From Selenomonas sp. (GTDB lineage Bacteria; Bacillota; Negativicutes; Selenomonadales; Selenomonadaceae): DNA of 64,000 bases. Position numbers and translations under genes: made by a program. Positions within the stretch are counted from its first letter, which is position 1. Each line of letters starts with the position of its first letter. The notes beneath the pieces were generated by a model. That model was given only the letters and a program-made list of their open reading frames with translations, was not told where the DNA came from and did no database searches. The stretch spans positions 1 through 64,000 of the forward strand of contig JAKVOG010000006.1 in the NCBI GenBank assembly GCA_022482925.1, read 5' to 3'. Positions 28,083 through 36,956 of the stretch are shown in pieces.

Positions 28083-29126
28083 TCACTCGATTGGGAATTC
28101 TTCGTTGCGATCGGTCAGCTGCCCTTCAAACCCGCGAACTGGATGCAGTTTCTTTTGCTGATCGACGATCATCCCGGTGACACCTTCCGGCAGCTGCTCC
28201 ATGAACGCCTGCCCTTTCTCTGGTCCCAGCACGAACACTGCCGTCGTCAGTAGGTCGGACAGCATCCCGGCATCTTCTACACTGCCGTCAATGACAATCG
28301 TATCCCCCATTGCTCCCGTCCAGGCTGGTGCCCCCGTATGGGGATTGATGATATGATGATAGCGCTGCCCATCCTGCTCGAAGAAACGCTCATAATCCCC
28401 GGATGTCGACAAAGCCTGATCCGATATCGGCACCACGGCCAGCGTCGCATCCTTATCCTCACTGCGCGGATGACGGATGCCGATCCGCCACTCATGCCCC
28501 TTGCTGTTCCTGCCTAACGCATAGATTGAACTGGATCCCAGATTGATCAGCCCATCCTTGATTCCATGCTTTTCGTAGATCTTCCGCACCTCATCGAGCG
28601 CCATGCCCTTGGCAATACCGCCGAAATCCAGACTCATCCCTGGTTTCAGCAGGCGGGCACTCTGCGTCTCCGGCTGCAGTTCCAGATTCTGCCACCCTAC
28701 CAATGCTTTCGCCTGCGCAATCTCAGTCACAGACGGGACTCTGGCCTGATCTGTTCCGATACTCCAGAGCTGTACCAGCGGTCCTGTCGTCACATCCCAG
28801 GCCCCATCGGTAAGCCTCGAATACTGCTGCGACACCTCCAGCATGTGATAGATCTCCGGGTGCAGCTGAACCCACTCGCCGTTACCAGCTGCTGCCGTCA
28901 GCTTATCAACATCGCTGCCTTCGATGCTCGGACTGGCCATTGCCTCCAGATCTTTGAGCCGTTTCAGCCCTTCCGTCACAGCTGCCACCGAGTCCGTTCC
29001 CGTCGCCGACAGCGTCGCTACCGTATCCATGACCATCTCCGTCTTCTGCACGGTCGGCTGCTGCCCGCATCCACCCAGCAGCAATGCTGACACAAACACC
29101 AGCAGGGCGATCATTCTTGCTTTCAT
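28083..29126 (-). CDS. apbE: FAD:protein FMN transferase (ApbE family lipoprotein)
   Basis: 347 residues. The lipoprotein signal MIALLVFVSALLLGGCGQQP has the lipobox LGGC. The enzyme attaches FMN to Thr of target flavoproteins in the periplasm, for instance subunits of RNF or NQR. MVMDTVATLSATG, WDVTTGPLVQLW, DFGGIAKGMALDEV and GLINLGSSSIYALG are the ApbE signature blocks, and SGDYERFFEQDGQRYHHIIN is the metal site region. I chose the ATG at 29124-29126 because GGAG precedes it at normal distance. It ends 5 bp before the large structured element. Confidence 0.93.
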   Translation of the reverse strand: MKARMIALLVFVSALLLGGCGQQPTVQKTEMVMDTVATLSATGTDSVAAVTEGLKRLKDLEAMASPSIEGSDVDKLTAAAGNGEWVQLHPEIYHMLEVSQQYSRLTDGAWDVTTGPLVQLWSIGTDQARVPSVTEIAQAKALVGWQNLELQPETQSARLLKPGMSLDFGGIAKGMALDEVRKIYEKHGIKDGLINLGSSSIYALGRNSKGHEWRIGIRHPRSEDKDATLAVVPISDQALSTSGDYERFFEQDGQRYHHIINPHTGAPAWTGAMGDTIVIDGSVEDAGMLSDLLTTAVFVLGPEKGQAFMEQLPEGVTGMIVDQQKKLHPVRGFEGQLTDRNEEFPIE

Positions 29127-29293
29127 GCTCATCACTCCATCTCTGTTTTTTGATATTATACCATATTGCAACAAATCCACCCATTGCAGCAGGATTTTCT
29201 CCATACGATGGCGAAAATGTAAGTACCAATAAATCGATCAGAGCGGACTAATATTAATGAGACAACATAATTAAGAACAAAGGATGTGATTAT

Positions 29294-29569
29294 ATGAATG
29301 CCCGTACGCACGCTGACAAACTTGCCTATTTCTTCATTGCTTTTGCCGTCTATCTACTGATCCGTGCGTTCTCTGTCTACCTGACCGCACCACTTGTGAA
29401 CGTACTGCTCTATGTGGCCATTGCCATCTCCCTGCTGTCCAGCAATGTGCCCCGCGTAATGGACATCCCGCTTCATTACGCCTATCCGGTACGGTGTGTC
29501 GAATTTTTCACATTTGGCATCGCACTGGTCTGTTTCGTCGCTCTCTGTATCCGGCATATCCTTGCCTAG
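29294..29569 (+). CDS. Small membrane protein of unknown function
   Basis: 91 residues with three hydrophobic segments (LAYFFIAFAVYLLIRAFSVY, LVNVLLYVAIAISLL and FFTFGIALVCFVALCIRHIL). AGGATGTG lies before the ATG. It is the only plus-strand gene in this stretch and is followed at once by a terminator, so it is a single-gene transcript. I do not recognise a family. Coding bias is weak to judge at this size, but the ribosome site, hydrophobic pattern and terminator support it. Confidence 0.6.
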   Translation: MNARTHADKLAYFFIAFAVYLLIRAFSVYLTAPLVNVLLYVAIAISLLSSNVPRVMDIPLHYAYPVRCVEFFTFGIALVCFVALCIRHILA

Positions 29570-29599
29570 GCTCCTATGCCGTCCTGAATATTCATCATC

Positions 29600-29638
29600 A
29601 AAAATCCCCGGCACGAAAATTTCGTACCGGGGATTTTT
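29600..29638. terminator. Bidirectional terminator
   Basis: AAAATCCCCGG and CCGGGGATTTTT pair around a loop that itself contains CACGAAA/TTTCGT. T-runs on both strands serve the small membrane protein gene (plus) and korC (minus). Confidence 0.85.
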
Positions 29639-29655
29639 CTATCCCATGAAAGGAA

Positions 29656-30186
29656 TCAGACCTGACCGGCGGCATCCCAGCCGACCTGCAGGGCCTTCAT
29701 ATTCTGTTCAACGGTATGTGGCGGCACACGGTGTGCGACCGACTGCTTGATCGTATCAAAGCTGACCAGCTCAGTCAGTCTTACCAATGCGCCCAGCGCC
29801 ACGATATTGGCAAAGAGCGGTTTACCGATCTGCTCAATGGCAAGTTTCGTGATAGGGATACGGACTACATGCGGGAAATCCGGTGTCTCCGGTACCAGGC
29901 TGTCGTCCAGCACCAGCAATCCATCCGGATTCAGGTCCCCATAATATTTGTCCGCCGCTTTCTGCGTCATCGCCAGAACCAGATCCGGGACGAGTACATG
30001 CGGATGATAGATCGGACCATCATCGATGATGACCTCGGACTTTGAGGCACCGCCACGGGCTTCCGGGCCATAGGACTGCGACTGGACGGCTTCTTTGCCT
30101 TCCGCTACGGCCGCTTCAGCGAAAATGATGGCTGCCGTGATGACGCCCTGGCCACCGGAACCGGATAATCTCAGCTGTTTTCTCAT
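29656..30186 (-). CDS. korC: 2-oxoacid:ferredoxin oxidoreductase gamma subunit
   Basis: 176 residues. LRLSGSGGQGVITAAIIFAE is the Gly-rich start, and QSQSYGPEARGGASKSEVII is the typical gamma-domain block. The complex oxidatively decarboxylates a 2-oxoacid, giving acyl-CoA and reduced ferredoxin; the gamma subunit contributes to the catalytic core and CoA site. Overlaps korB by 4 bp and is last in the korDABC operon. Confidence 0.92.
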   Translation of the reverse strand: MRKQLRLSGSGGQGVITAAIIFAEAAVAEGKEAVQSQSYGPEARGGASKSEVIIDDGPIYHPHVLVPDLVLAMTQKAADKYYGDLNPDGLLVLDDSLVPETPDFPHVVRIPITKLAIEQIGKPLFANIVALGALVRLTELVSFDTIKQSVAHRVPPHTVEQNMKALQVGWDAAGQV

Positions 30187-31010
30187 TTTGCTGCACCTCC
30201 TGCCCGCTCAATGACCTGATCATAAGCCGTATCATAATCCATAGCCGCAGCCTGATACAGAAGACCGATCGGGAACTTCTCCTCTGTCTTCTTATCGGCC
30301 GGCAACTTGTCCCAGGCAGCTTTCATGACAGCGTTGTCGCGCATCCATTTCAGCATGTCAGCCGGACTGCCCAGCTTGTTTTTACGCCCATAAGCAGTCG
30401 GGCACTGGACCATCGCCTCGATGAACGAGAATCCTTTGTTATCAAAACCACCAGCGATCATGTCAACCAGATGCGGCTCATGATAAGCCGTCGAACGGGC
30501 GACATACGTGGCACCAGCTGCTTCAGCCAGGTTGCAGGCATCAAATGGGCGATCGACCGAACCGTACGGTGCCGTCGTCGCTTTCTTCCCCAGCGGGGTC
30601 ATCGGCGAGGCCTGACCGCCAGTCATACCATAGATGTTGTTATTGAAGAGTACGACCGTCAGGTCCACGTTGCGGCGGCAGCCATGGATGAAGTGATTGC
30701 CGCCGATTGCGGTGCAATCGCCATCACCGGTGATGACTACTACATTGAGCTCCGGATTGGCCAGCTTGATGCCGGTAGCAAACGGGATGGCACGGCCATG
30801 TGCCGTGTGCAGCGTATCGAAATCCATATATCCCGAAGCACGGGACGAGCAGCCGATACCGGAAACGATGACCGTGTTGTCCTGCGTCAGGCCTGGTTTC
30901 TTCTCAATCGCCTGAACGATTGCTTTCATAGCAATACCGTTGCCGCAGCCCGGGCACCACATATGCGGGAGCCGGTTCTGACGGAAATATTTCTCGTAAC
31001 TTCTTTCCAT
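30183..31010 (-). CDS. korB: 2-oxoacid:ferredoxin oxidoreductase beta subunit
   Basis: 275 residues. It binds thiamine diphosphate through VVVITGDGDCTAIGGNHFIH and the following NNNIYGMTGGQASPMTP. WCPGCGNGIAMKAIVQAIE and SGIGCSSRASGYMDFDTLHT are the classic beta-subunit segments with the cluster cysteines. The proximity of a four-gene set with a separate ferredoxin subunit is as in 2-oxoglutarate synthases. Specificity for 2-oxoglutarate is likely but not proven; branched 2-oxoacids are possible. Confidence 0.93.
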   Translation of the reverse strand: MERSYEKYFRQNRLPHMWCPGCGNGIAMKAIVQAIEKKPGLTQDNTVIVSGIGCSSRASGYMDFDTLHTAHGRAIPFATGIKLANPELNVVVITGDGDCTAIGGNHFIHGCRRNVDLTVVLFNNNIYGMTGGQASPMTPLGKKATTAPYGSVDRPFDACNLAEAAGATYVARSTAYHEPHLVDMIAGGFDNKGFSFIEAMVQCPTAYGRKNKLGSPADMLKWMRDNAVMKAAWDKLPADKKTEEKFPIGLLYQAAAMDYDTAYDQVIERAGGAAK

Positions 31011-32158
31011 TACTTATTCCCCTCCCCACAAAGTGCATCGATACCAGCCTCGATCTCAGCCGGTTCAAAGGTCTGCATATTATATTTGCCACAGAATTCT
31101 ACCGGGCAATGTCCATTCACTGCACGGCGGACTTCATTGACAACCTGTCCATAGTTCAGCTCTGCAACCATGATTCCCTTGACCCTGGCAGCCAGACGGG
31201 CAATCGCCTGATCAGCGAACGGCCAGATGGTCATCAGGCGCAGCAGGCCAACCTTCTGCCCCTTCTTGCGGGCATTGGCCACGGCCTCATAGGCCGTACG
31301 CGCCGTACCACCAAAGGCCACAACTGCATACTCGGCATCATCCATGAAGTATTCCTCCGTATGGATGATCTCTTCGCCAACGCGGGCAATCTTCTCATGC
31401 AGGCGGTGGATAGAATCCTCTGTAACTTTCGGGCTGCCAGCCGGGAAGCCCGTATCATCATGGATCAAACCCGTCACATGAATGTGATAACCCTGACCAA
31501 AATCAGCAACATTCGGCACGAGATCCGTATCCGGAGCAAACGGCTCATAGCCTTCGGCCCGAGTCTTTTTCGGGCTGCGGCGCGGATAAACATCCAGCTC
31601 GCCGGCTTCCGGCAGTTCTACTTTCTCCCGCAGATGCCCGACGATCTCATCCATCAGCAGGATAACCGGGGTGCGGAACCGCTCCGCATAATTCACGGCC
31701 ATGACGGTTGCATCATAGGTTTCACGCACGCTCCACGGTGCCAGCGCGATAATCGGATGATCACCATGCGTGCCCCAGCGGGCCTGCATCACATCAGCCT
31801 GTGATGGTGCAGTCGGCTGTCCGGTCGACGGACCGACACGCTGGACATTCACCAGGACACACGGAATCTCCGCACAAGCGGCATAACCGATCAGTTCCTG
31901 CTTCAGCGAGAAGCCCGGACCGGATGTCGCATCCATTACCTTCTGACCAGCCAGTGATGCGCCCAGGATAGCACCCATACTGGCAATCTCATCTTCCATC
32001 TGGACGAACTTGCCACCAACGCGTGGCAGGAGTTTGGCCATAGTCTCAGCAACCTCAGTGGATGGCGTGATCGGATAACCGGCAAAAAAGCGGACGCCAG
32101 CAGCGATTGCACCTTCTGCGCAGGCCTCATTGCCCTGCATCAGTCTTGCTTTGCTCAT
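31010..32158 (-). CDS. korA: 2-oxoacid:ferredoxin oxidoreductase alpha subunit
   Basis: 382 residues. GNEACAEGAIAAGVRFFAGY and the motif YPITPSTEVAETMAKLLP are signatures of the alpha subunit that binds the substrate carboxylate and the pyrimidine part. MDATSGPGFSLKQELIGYA and VQRVGPSTGQPTAPSQADVM are strongly conserved. The start overlaps the ferredoxin subunit stop by 4 bp. The protein ends with a domain containing AVVAFGGTARTAYEAVANAR, the usual C-terminal fold. Confidence 0.93.
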   Translation of the reverse strand: MSKARLMQGNEACAEGAIAAGVRFFAGYPITPSTEVAETMAKLLPRVGGKFVQMEDEIASMGAILGASLAGQKVMDATSGPGFSLKQELIGYAACAEIPCVLVNVQRVGPSTGQPTAPSQADVMQARWGTHGDHPIIALAPWSVRETYDATVMAVNYAERFRTPVILLMDEIVGHLREKVELPEAGELDVYPRRSPKKTRAEGYEPFAPDTDLVPNVADFGQGYHIHVTGLIHDDTGFPAGSPKVTEDSIHRLHEKIARVGEEIIHTEEYFMDDAEYAVVAFGGTARTAYEAVANARKKGQKVGLLRLMTIWPFADQAIARLAARVKGIMVAELNYGQVVNEVRRAVNGHCPVEFCGKYNMQTFEPAEIEAGIDALCGEGNK

Positions 32159-32355
32159 TTTGCCGCCCCCTTATCTACGAAAATCGCATAATCCGGGCAG
32201 CGCAGCTCGCACTGTCCACAAGCGATGCAGGCATCGCCGTTCACAACCTGTACTTTGCCCAGCTCATCGAGCGCCAGTACCTGTTTCGGGCAGAATGCAA
32301 CGCAGATTCCACAGCCTTTGCATCTTGCCATCTTGATGGTAATCTCAGACTTCAT
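32155..32355 (-). CDS. korD: 2-oxoacid:ferredoxin oxidoreductase delta (ferredoxin) subunit
   Basis: 66 residues with two 4Fe-4S motifs: CKGCGICVAFCPKQVLAL and CIACGQCELRCPDYAIF. It passes electrons from the catalytic core to ferredoxin. I chose the ATG at 32353-32355, which follows GGAGGG at 6 bases. The frame continues 58 codons further but that part is an AT-rich promoter region. First gene of the operon; a roughly 200-bp AT-rich upstream region carries no site I can name confidently. Confidence 0.92.
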   Translation of the reverse strand: MKSEITIKMARCKGCGICVAFCPKQVLALDELGKVQVVNGDACIACGQCELRCPDYAIFVDKGAAK

Positions 32356-32567
32356 CCAGATCCCTCCTGATACAATACATATTCGTTCATATAATGGAGC
32401 GGTAATATATTTTATATACATAGGAACTATGTAAGTTATGTAATATACTTTTACATCATAGCAGATACGTTGATAAAAATCCAGCATTTTTGTAAATTTA
32501 TAATATGTATACACAGCACATGGTTTCATATATGGTGTTTAGAATTATGCGACACTTATTCTATTAA

Positions 32568-32602
32568 TAAAGGAGTTCGCCATCAATGGACGAACTCCTG
32601 CT
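32568..32602 (-). terminator. Terminator downstream of the DMT transporter gene
   Basis: AGGAGTTCG and CGAACTCCT form a 9-bp perfect stem around an 11-nt loop; on the minus strand it is followed by TTATTAATAG. Confidence 0.6.
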
Positions 32603-32635
32603 TTGTACATTTATTTATGTAGAAATTTCCCGATT

Positions 32636-33508
32636 TCAGGACTCCGCCGCAGCCTCCTGCCCCCGCCCCTGACGACCAGACAAGATGACTGCGGTCAGTA
32701 CCATCACTGCCCCGACCAGGCTCAGCAGCCCGAAAGCCTCATGCAGATAAACCACGCCGATCATTGTAGCGAATACCGGCTCAAGACAGAACAGTATCCC
32801 GATACGTTCTGCCGATGTGTATTTCTGTGCCACCAGCTGGGCGATAAAGCCAAACGCCGAGCAGATCAGTCCCAGATACAGCATAGCGAACAGGCTGCCC
32901 TCGCTCGCTGGCAGTGCCGGTACTTCAAGTATAAAGGCCGTGATAAGCCCCAGCAATCCCGTAAAGCCAAACTGCAGCATGCCCAGCGTCACCGCATCCA
33001 TCTTCGCCAGCAGGCGCTCGGAATAGCTGACCTGTACCGCATTGAGGAATGCTCCGAACAGACAAAGCAGATCGCCCGGGTTCAGCCGCAGGCCATTATG
33101 CAACGTAAGGAAGCCAATTCCCACAGCCGACAGCGATGCCGTCATCATCACCGAGCGGCGCAACGGCTGATGATAGCCGAACCGTTCCACGAAGGGAATA
33201 AACACCACCATCAGACTCGTGATAAAGCCGGCATTCGAGGTCGTCGTATACTGCAGCCCGATTGCCAGGCTGGCAAACGCGCCAAAGACAATCAGCCCGA
33301 CCAGGAATCCAGCCCAGACCATCGGACCGGTGATCTTCCGCCAGCCACGCCCCAGCAGCACCGCCGCTACCAGGAAAGCGATACCGAAGCGATAAGCCAC
33401 GATCGTAAACGGCCCGAATGCTTCCAGGCCTTCTTTCATAAACAGATAGGACGATCCCCAACAAAAAGTAACAAAAAGCATCAACAGTTCTGCGCGTTTC
33501 GTTGACAT
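32636..33508 (-). CDS. EamA/DMT-family transporter
   Basis: 290 residues with ten hydrophobic spans in two repeats. The first EamA repeat starts LLMLFVTFCWGSSYLFMKEG, the second includes LGMLQFGFTGLLGLITAFIL and ERIGILFCLEPVFATMIGVV with the usual Pro/Glu positions. It exports or imports a small metabolite, often an amino acid; the substrate cannot be read. I chose the ATG at 33506-33508, preceded by GGAAGGAG. The short Ala/Glu-rich C terminus is not conserved. Confidence 0.88.
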   Translation of the reverse strand: MSTKRAELLMLFVTFCWGSSYLFMKEGLEAFGPFTIVAYRFGIAFLVAAVLLGRGWRKITGPMVWAGFLVGLIVFGAFASLAIGLQYTTTSNAGFITSLMVVFIPFVERFGYHQPLRRSVMMTASLSAVGIGFLTLHNGLRLNPGDLLCLFGAFLNAVQVSYSERLLAKMDAVTLGMLQFGFTGLLGLITAFILEVPALPASEGSLFAMLYLGLICSAFGFIAQLVAQKYTSAERIGILFCLEPVFATMIGVVYLHEAFGLLSLVGAVMVLTAVILSGRQGRGQEAAAES

Positions 33509-33814
33509 GAAAATCAACTCCTTCCTTTATATGGTTATGCATATTCTTGTGCATATTTATACTTTATTGTATATTTTATCACATTGTTCTCATCGGAACT
33601 ACATTTTAGCAGATATTTTCCGAAATGTCCATACTTAATAAACATTTTTCATAAAAGGTAGCACAAAATGCATGAAAACATCCGATGAATCGCCAGGCGA
33701 AGCCTAAAATACACCATTCGCTTAACTTTTTTGTCCATTTCTTCGATAACATAATCAGAGCATAGATTTCCAAAATCAGATTCAGCTGCAGACAGACAGG
33801 AAGGAGCATATACC

Positions 33815-34288
33815 ATGCGGGTTCAAAACGATACCAAGGTCCAGACGGCGGCCTCATCCACCGGGACAGGCACTGCCGCCACAACAGGCACTGTATCATT
33901 CAAGGAACTGTATACCAGCCGGGTACAGGAGCTATGGGATGATTATAAGTCCACCGGGCTGACCGCCGCGGACCAGGAGCTCAAGGCCAACACCAGTGAA
34001 GACATATTGGAATACAAACACAAGCAGATCAAGGAAAAACGCGACAGCAAAAAAAGCGCCCGTGCCAGCACGACCACTACGACCGAGACCATCCATAAAT
34101 ACATGCCGGATGGCTCCATCATGGTCATCACCACCAAGAACGGAAAAGTCACGGAGCAATACCGCAAAAAACCGACGATGGTTGAAGTTCCCGATCCCAT
34201 CCAGCCGGCTTCCGAAGATGGACAGGCCCCCACAGGCACCCGCGTAAAGATGAAGCTGGTGCCGCATCGCAGTCCACTCGATGATTGA
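33815..34288 (+). CDS. Hydrophilic protein of unknown function
   Basis: 157 residues, no signal peptide or membrane span. A Thr/Ala-rich start (VQTAASSTGTGTAATTGTVS) is followed by a helix with SFKELYTSRVQELWDDYKST, a Lys/Arg-rich segment (HKQIKEKRDSKKSARAST) and a beta-like stretch (YMPDGSIMVITTKNGKVTEQ), ending in a Pro-rich tail. AAGGAG lies 9 bases before the ATG, and a strong terminator follows, so it is a single-gene unit. I recognise no family. The layout resembles small cytosolic proteins conserved in Negativicutes, but that is a guess. Confidence 0.65.
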   Translation: MRVQNDTKVQTAASSTGTGTAATTGTVSFKELYTSRVQELWDDYKSTGLTAADQELKANTSEDILEYKHKQIKEKRDSKKSARASTTTTTETIHKYMPDGSIMVITTKNGKVTEQYRKKPTMVEVPDPIQPASEDGQAPTGTRVKMKLVPHRSPLDD

Positions 34289-34291
34289 AAC

Positions 34292-34343
34292 GTAAATAAA
34301 CAGGCAGCACTGCATTCCGAGGCAGTGCTGCCTGTTTATTTAC
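34292..34343. terminator. Bidirectional terminator
   Basis: A 20-bp stem with AAATAAACAGGCAGCACTGC and its complement around an 8-nt loop. It serves both the preceding plus-strand gene and fbp on the minus strand. Confidence 0.85.
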
Positions 34344-34379
34344 GGATAAAACACCCTAAGTTATTCCGTTTATGCTGTT

Positions 34380-36296
34380 CTAGTCCACCGGCTTCATGAG
34401 CCCGTTCTGATAGGCCAGCAGCAGATTATAGAGATCTGTGATCTCATCCTGGATGATACGGCCCTCATCGGTATCCCCAACAGTCGTACGACAGGTCTGC
34501 AGCTCGACCGTCTCGGATACAGATTCGATATCATGATTTGCCCGCAGGGCTTCCCGGACATCGGCGATCTTCTGATGCGCCAGCAGCCGCAGTCCGCGTG
34601 AATTCGAGATCAGCGTATAGCCGGAGATTCCGGTCTTCTTGTGATATGCCTTGCAGAAGCCGCCATCAATGATGATAGCCTTGCCATTGGCTTTCACCGG
34701 ACTTTCGCCCTTCCTGACCTTGACCGGCACATGCCCGTTGATGATGTGCCCACGCTTCGGATCGAGACCGAACTCCTTCAATACCAGCTCGCAGGTATCT
34801 TCTTCATTGATGTATTTATAGTAGGGATCAGAGGGCTCCTTCCAGGTGCTCTCATCCGGAACCAGTGCACGCTCAAAGGTCTTGAACTCACGGCCCGAAA
34901 TTGGCGAGATCCGCCCGCACCAAAGAAAATACATGAAATCCAGTGCCTCCGGTACCCCATGCAGCCAGGCCTGACGGGCCATGCGGTCACAGAAGTCAAA
35001 CCACTCACGGCCCTTGTATTCACTGCCATGATAAGAAATGGTCCGCAGGCTGCCATCCTCGTTGAGCAGCACGCAGCCATGGAATAGCAGATTGCCATTA
35101 TAGCGCGTATAGAGGCTGCCCTTCTGATACAGATACTCAACATGCCGCTGCAGTACCGTGCTCTCGACGAAATACGATTTCAGGTCGTCAATAATTTCCT
35201 GCTCCTTTGGCGTCAGCTGGTAAGGAGCACTGGTATGTTCATCAATCGTCGGAAAATAGGCGCTTTCCAGCTCATACCGCTTCCCATCCCCCAGCACTGC
35301 ATACGAAGAACGGAAGTCCAGCTTATCAAGCAGCAGCCGGCTGTCCATCTGAAAATCCGGATTGCGCCGGATAAGCTGCCCCTCCAGCTTGAACATCATC
35401 ATCGTAATAGCCCGTTCTGCCGCTTTGATTGGCTGCTCATCCGGATAGATATGCCCCGCAAAGATCGACAAGGGACGCAGACTGATCCCATAGCCGCGCT
35501 CCAGCACATCGGTGTTGTTATAACGCAGGGAATTACGTACTACCGCCGCGATGCAGGTCTCACTGCCCATAGCCGCGCCCATCCACAGCACATCGTGATT
35601 GCCCCACTGGATGTCCACCGATGGATGCTCCATCAGCAGATTCAGTATGGCATCCGGCCGGTTCCCGCGGTCGAAGAAGTCGCCCACGATATGCAGCCGG
35701 TCAACAGCCAGACGCTTGATCAGAACCGTAAAGGCCTCGATGAAATCTGCACCGCTGTCGATCTGCACGATGGTGTTGAGCAACCGTTTATGATAGATGA
35801 ACTGTGCATTATCCGATTCCGGCCGCGTATTCATGAGTTCAACGATGACGGACTCATAACGCTTTGGAATAAACCCATTGACCTTGGAAGCCGGATATTT
35901 GCAGCTCATAAGCTTGGACAGCTCGAGCAACTGTGACAGGTTCCGCCGATACCATTCCGGCGTATTCTTATGCTCATTCGTGATCTGTTCGATCTTCTCC
36001 TTCGGATAATAGATGAGCGTACAGAACTCCGCCTTTTCCTCCTCACTGAGCCGTTCACCAAAGACATAATCGACTTTCTCACGAATAACCCCGGAACAGT
36101 TGTTGAGGATATGAAAGAACGAGGCATACTCACCATGCAGATCGCTCATGAAATGTTCGATTCCTTTCGGCAGTGACAAGCGCGATTGCAAATAGATCAG
36201 CTTCTCATAAACCGATTCCTTTGTCGGATATTTCTCGGCCAGCAGCCGCAGGACTTTGTTGGGTCGCCCTTTCACCGGCAGGCCTCTCGTCATCAT
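34380..36296 (-). CDS. fbp: Class 3 fructose-1,6-bisphosphatase
   Basis: About 638 residues, the size of the Firmicute class 3 FBPase that hydrolyses fructose 1,6-bisphosphate in gluconeogenesis. The metallophosphoesterase motifs are MSDLHGEYASFFHIL, VGDFFDRGNRPDAIL, QWGNHDVLWMGA and HIINGHVPVKVRKGE, and IDGGFCKAYHKKTGISGYTL is family specific. The start is uncertain among a GTG (36302) and two ATGs (36296, 36293), all just after GGGGTGG. The frame is intact over its whole length. No neighbour suggests an operon. Confidence 0.94.
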   Translation of the reverse strand: MMTRGLPVKGRPNKVLRLLAEKYPTKESVYEKLIYLQSRLSLPKGIEHFMSDLHGEYASFFHILNNCSGVIREKVDYVFGERLSEEEKAEFCTLIYYPKEKIEQITNEHKNTPEWYRRNLSQLLELSKLMSCKYPASKVNGFIPKRYESVIVELMNTRPESDNAQFIYHKRLLNTIVQIDSGADFIEAFTVLIKRLAVDRLHIVGDFFDRGNRPDAILNLLMEHPSVDIQWGNHDVLWMGAAMGSETCIAAVVRNSLRYNNTDVLERGYGISLRPLSIFAGHIYPDEQPIKAAERAITMMMFKLEGQLIRRNPDFQMDSRLLLDKLDFRSSYAVLGDGKRYELESAYFPTIDEHTSAPYQLTPKEQEIIDDLKSYFVESTVLQRHVEYLYQKGSLYTRYNGNLLFHGCVLLNEDGSLRTISYHGSEYKGREWFDFCDRMARQAWLHGVPEALDFMYFLWCGRISPISGREFKTFERALVPDESTWKEPSDPYYKYINEEDTCELVLKEFGLDPKRGHIINGHVPVKVRKGESPVKANGKAIIIDGGFCKAYHKKTGISGYTLISNSRGLRLLAHQKIADVREALRANHDIESVSETVELQTCRTTVGDTDEGRIIQDEITDLYNLLLAYQNGLMKPVD

Positions 36297-36345
36297 TACC
36301 ACCCCATCTGATCAATTCTATTCACGCGTTCCGATTTGTTTAAGC

Positions 36346-36801
36346 TTATTCTATCACAAATTGGATATGAATGATATAACAGACCAGTACCAGTACGATC
36401 GCAAAAAGATATTCCGTAACCGAGCCCACGGAAAAAAGCTTTACCCCAATCTTCTGCCAGGGAGTAATGAACGGCACTTTGCCACAGAGCGCATCTTCTG
36501 CAATATGCAGCAAGGCACCAAGGCATAGATACGTACCGATCGTCAACATATCGGTAAGCGATGAGAGCTTCCCACCGCCCATAATCTCCAGCTGCAGCCC
36601 CAGCAAAAGCCCGTAGAGCATTGGCCAGTGTGACCAGCCCCGATGGCGGCTGCGCCAGCTCCAGTAGTTCCCGCTACGGGGATTCCCCTCAAGCTTGTCC
36701 GGCAGGATAGCCCCTGCCATGCTGTAAAGTGCCAGCAACGGCTCCTGTACGACGGCGTAGACAATGACTCCCGTCACGATTTCATGATTAACCCATTTCA
36801 T
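36346..36801 (-). CDS. YdjM-like membrane-bound metal-dependent hydrolase family protein
   Basis: 151 residues with four hydrophobic segments. MKWVNHEIVTGVIVYAVVQ starts with the conserved His, and GAILPDKLEGNPRSGNYWSW, RSRHRGWSHWPMLYGLLLGL and GALLHIAEDALC carry the DK, HRGxSH and HxxED residues. This is the inner-membrane DUF457 / YdjM group, whose enzymatic activity is not established. An isolated gene. The stretch of about 40 bases upstream of the fbp start could hold its end and the fbp promoter. Confidence 0.82.
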   Translation of the reverse strand: MKWVNHEIVTGVIVYAVVQEPLLALYSMAGAILPDKLEGNPRSGNYWSWRSRHRGWSHWPMLYGLLLGLQLEIMGGGKLSSLTDMLTIGTYLCLGALLHIAEDALCGKVPFITPWQKIGVKLFSVGSVTEYLFAIVLVLVCYIIHIQFVIE

Positions 36802-36956
36802 AATGATTCCCCTGATGTAAACGAATAAACGAACAACTATTCGTATCTGATTTTAGCATATATGTTCGTATTTGAGTAGATATTTTTCCAAAACTTTGCC
36901 CAAGGGGAAGCCTTATAGTATAATGTAGAGGACTTTTATTAGGAGATAATGAAAAA

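Noticed and set aside
33606..33899. A 97-codon open frame on the minus strand
   Set aside because: No ribosome site, Trp/Cys-rich composition, and overlaps the start of the better-supported plus-strand gene at 33815.
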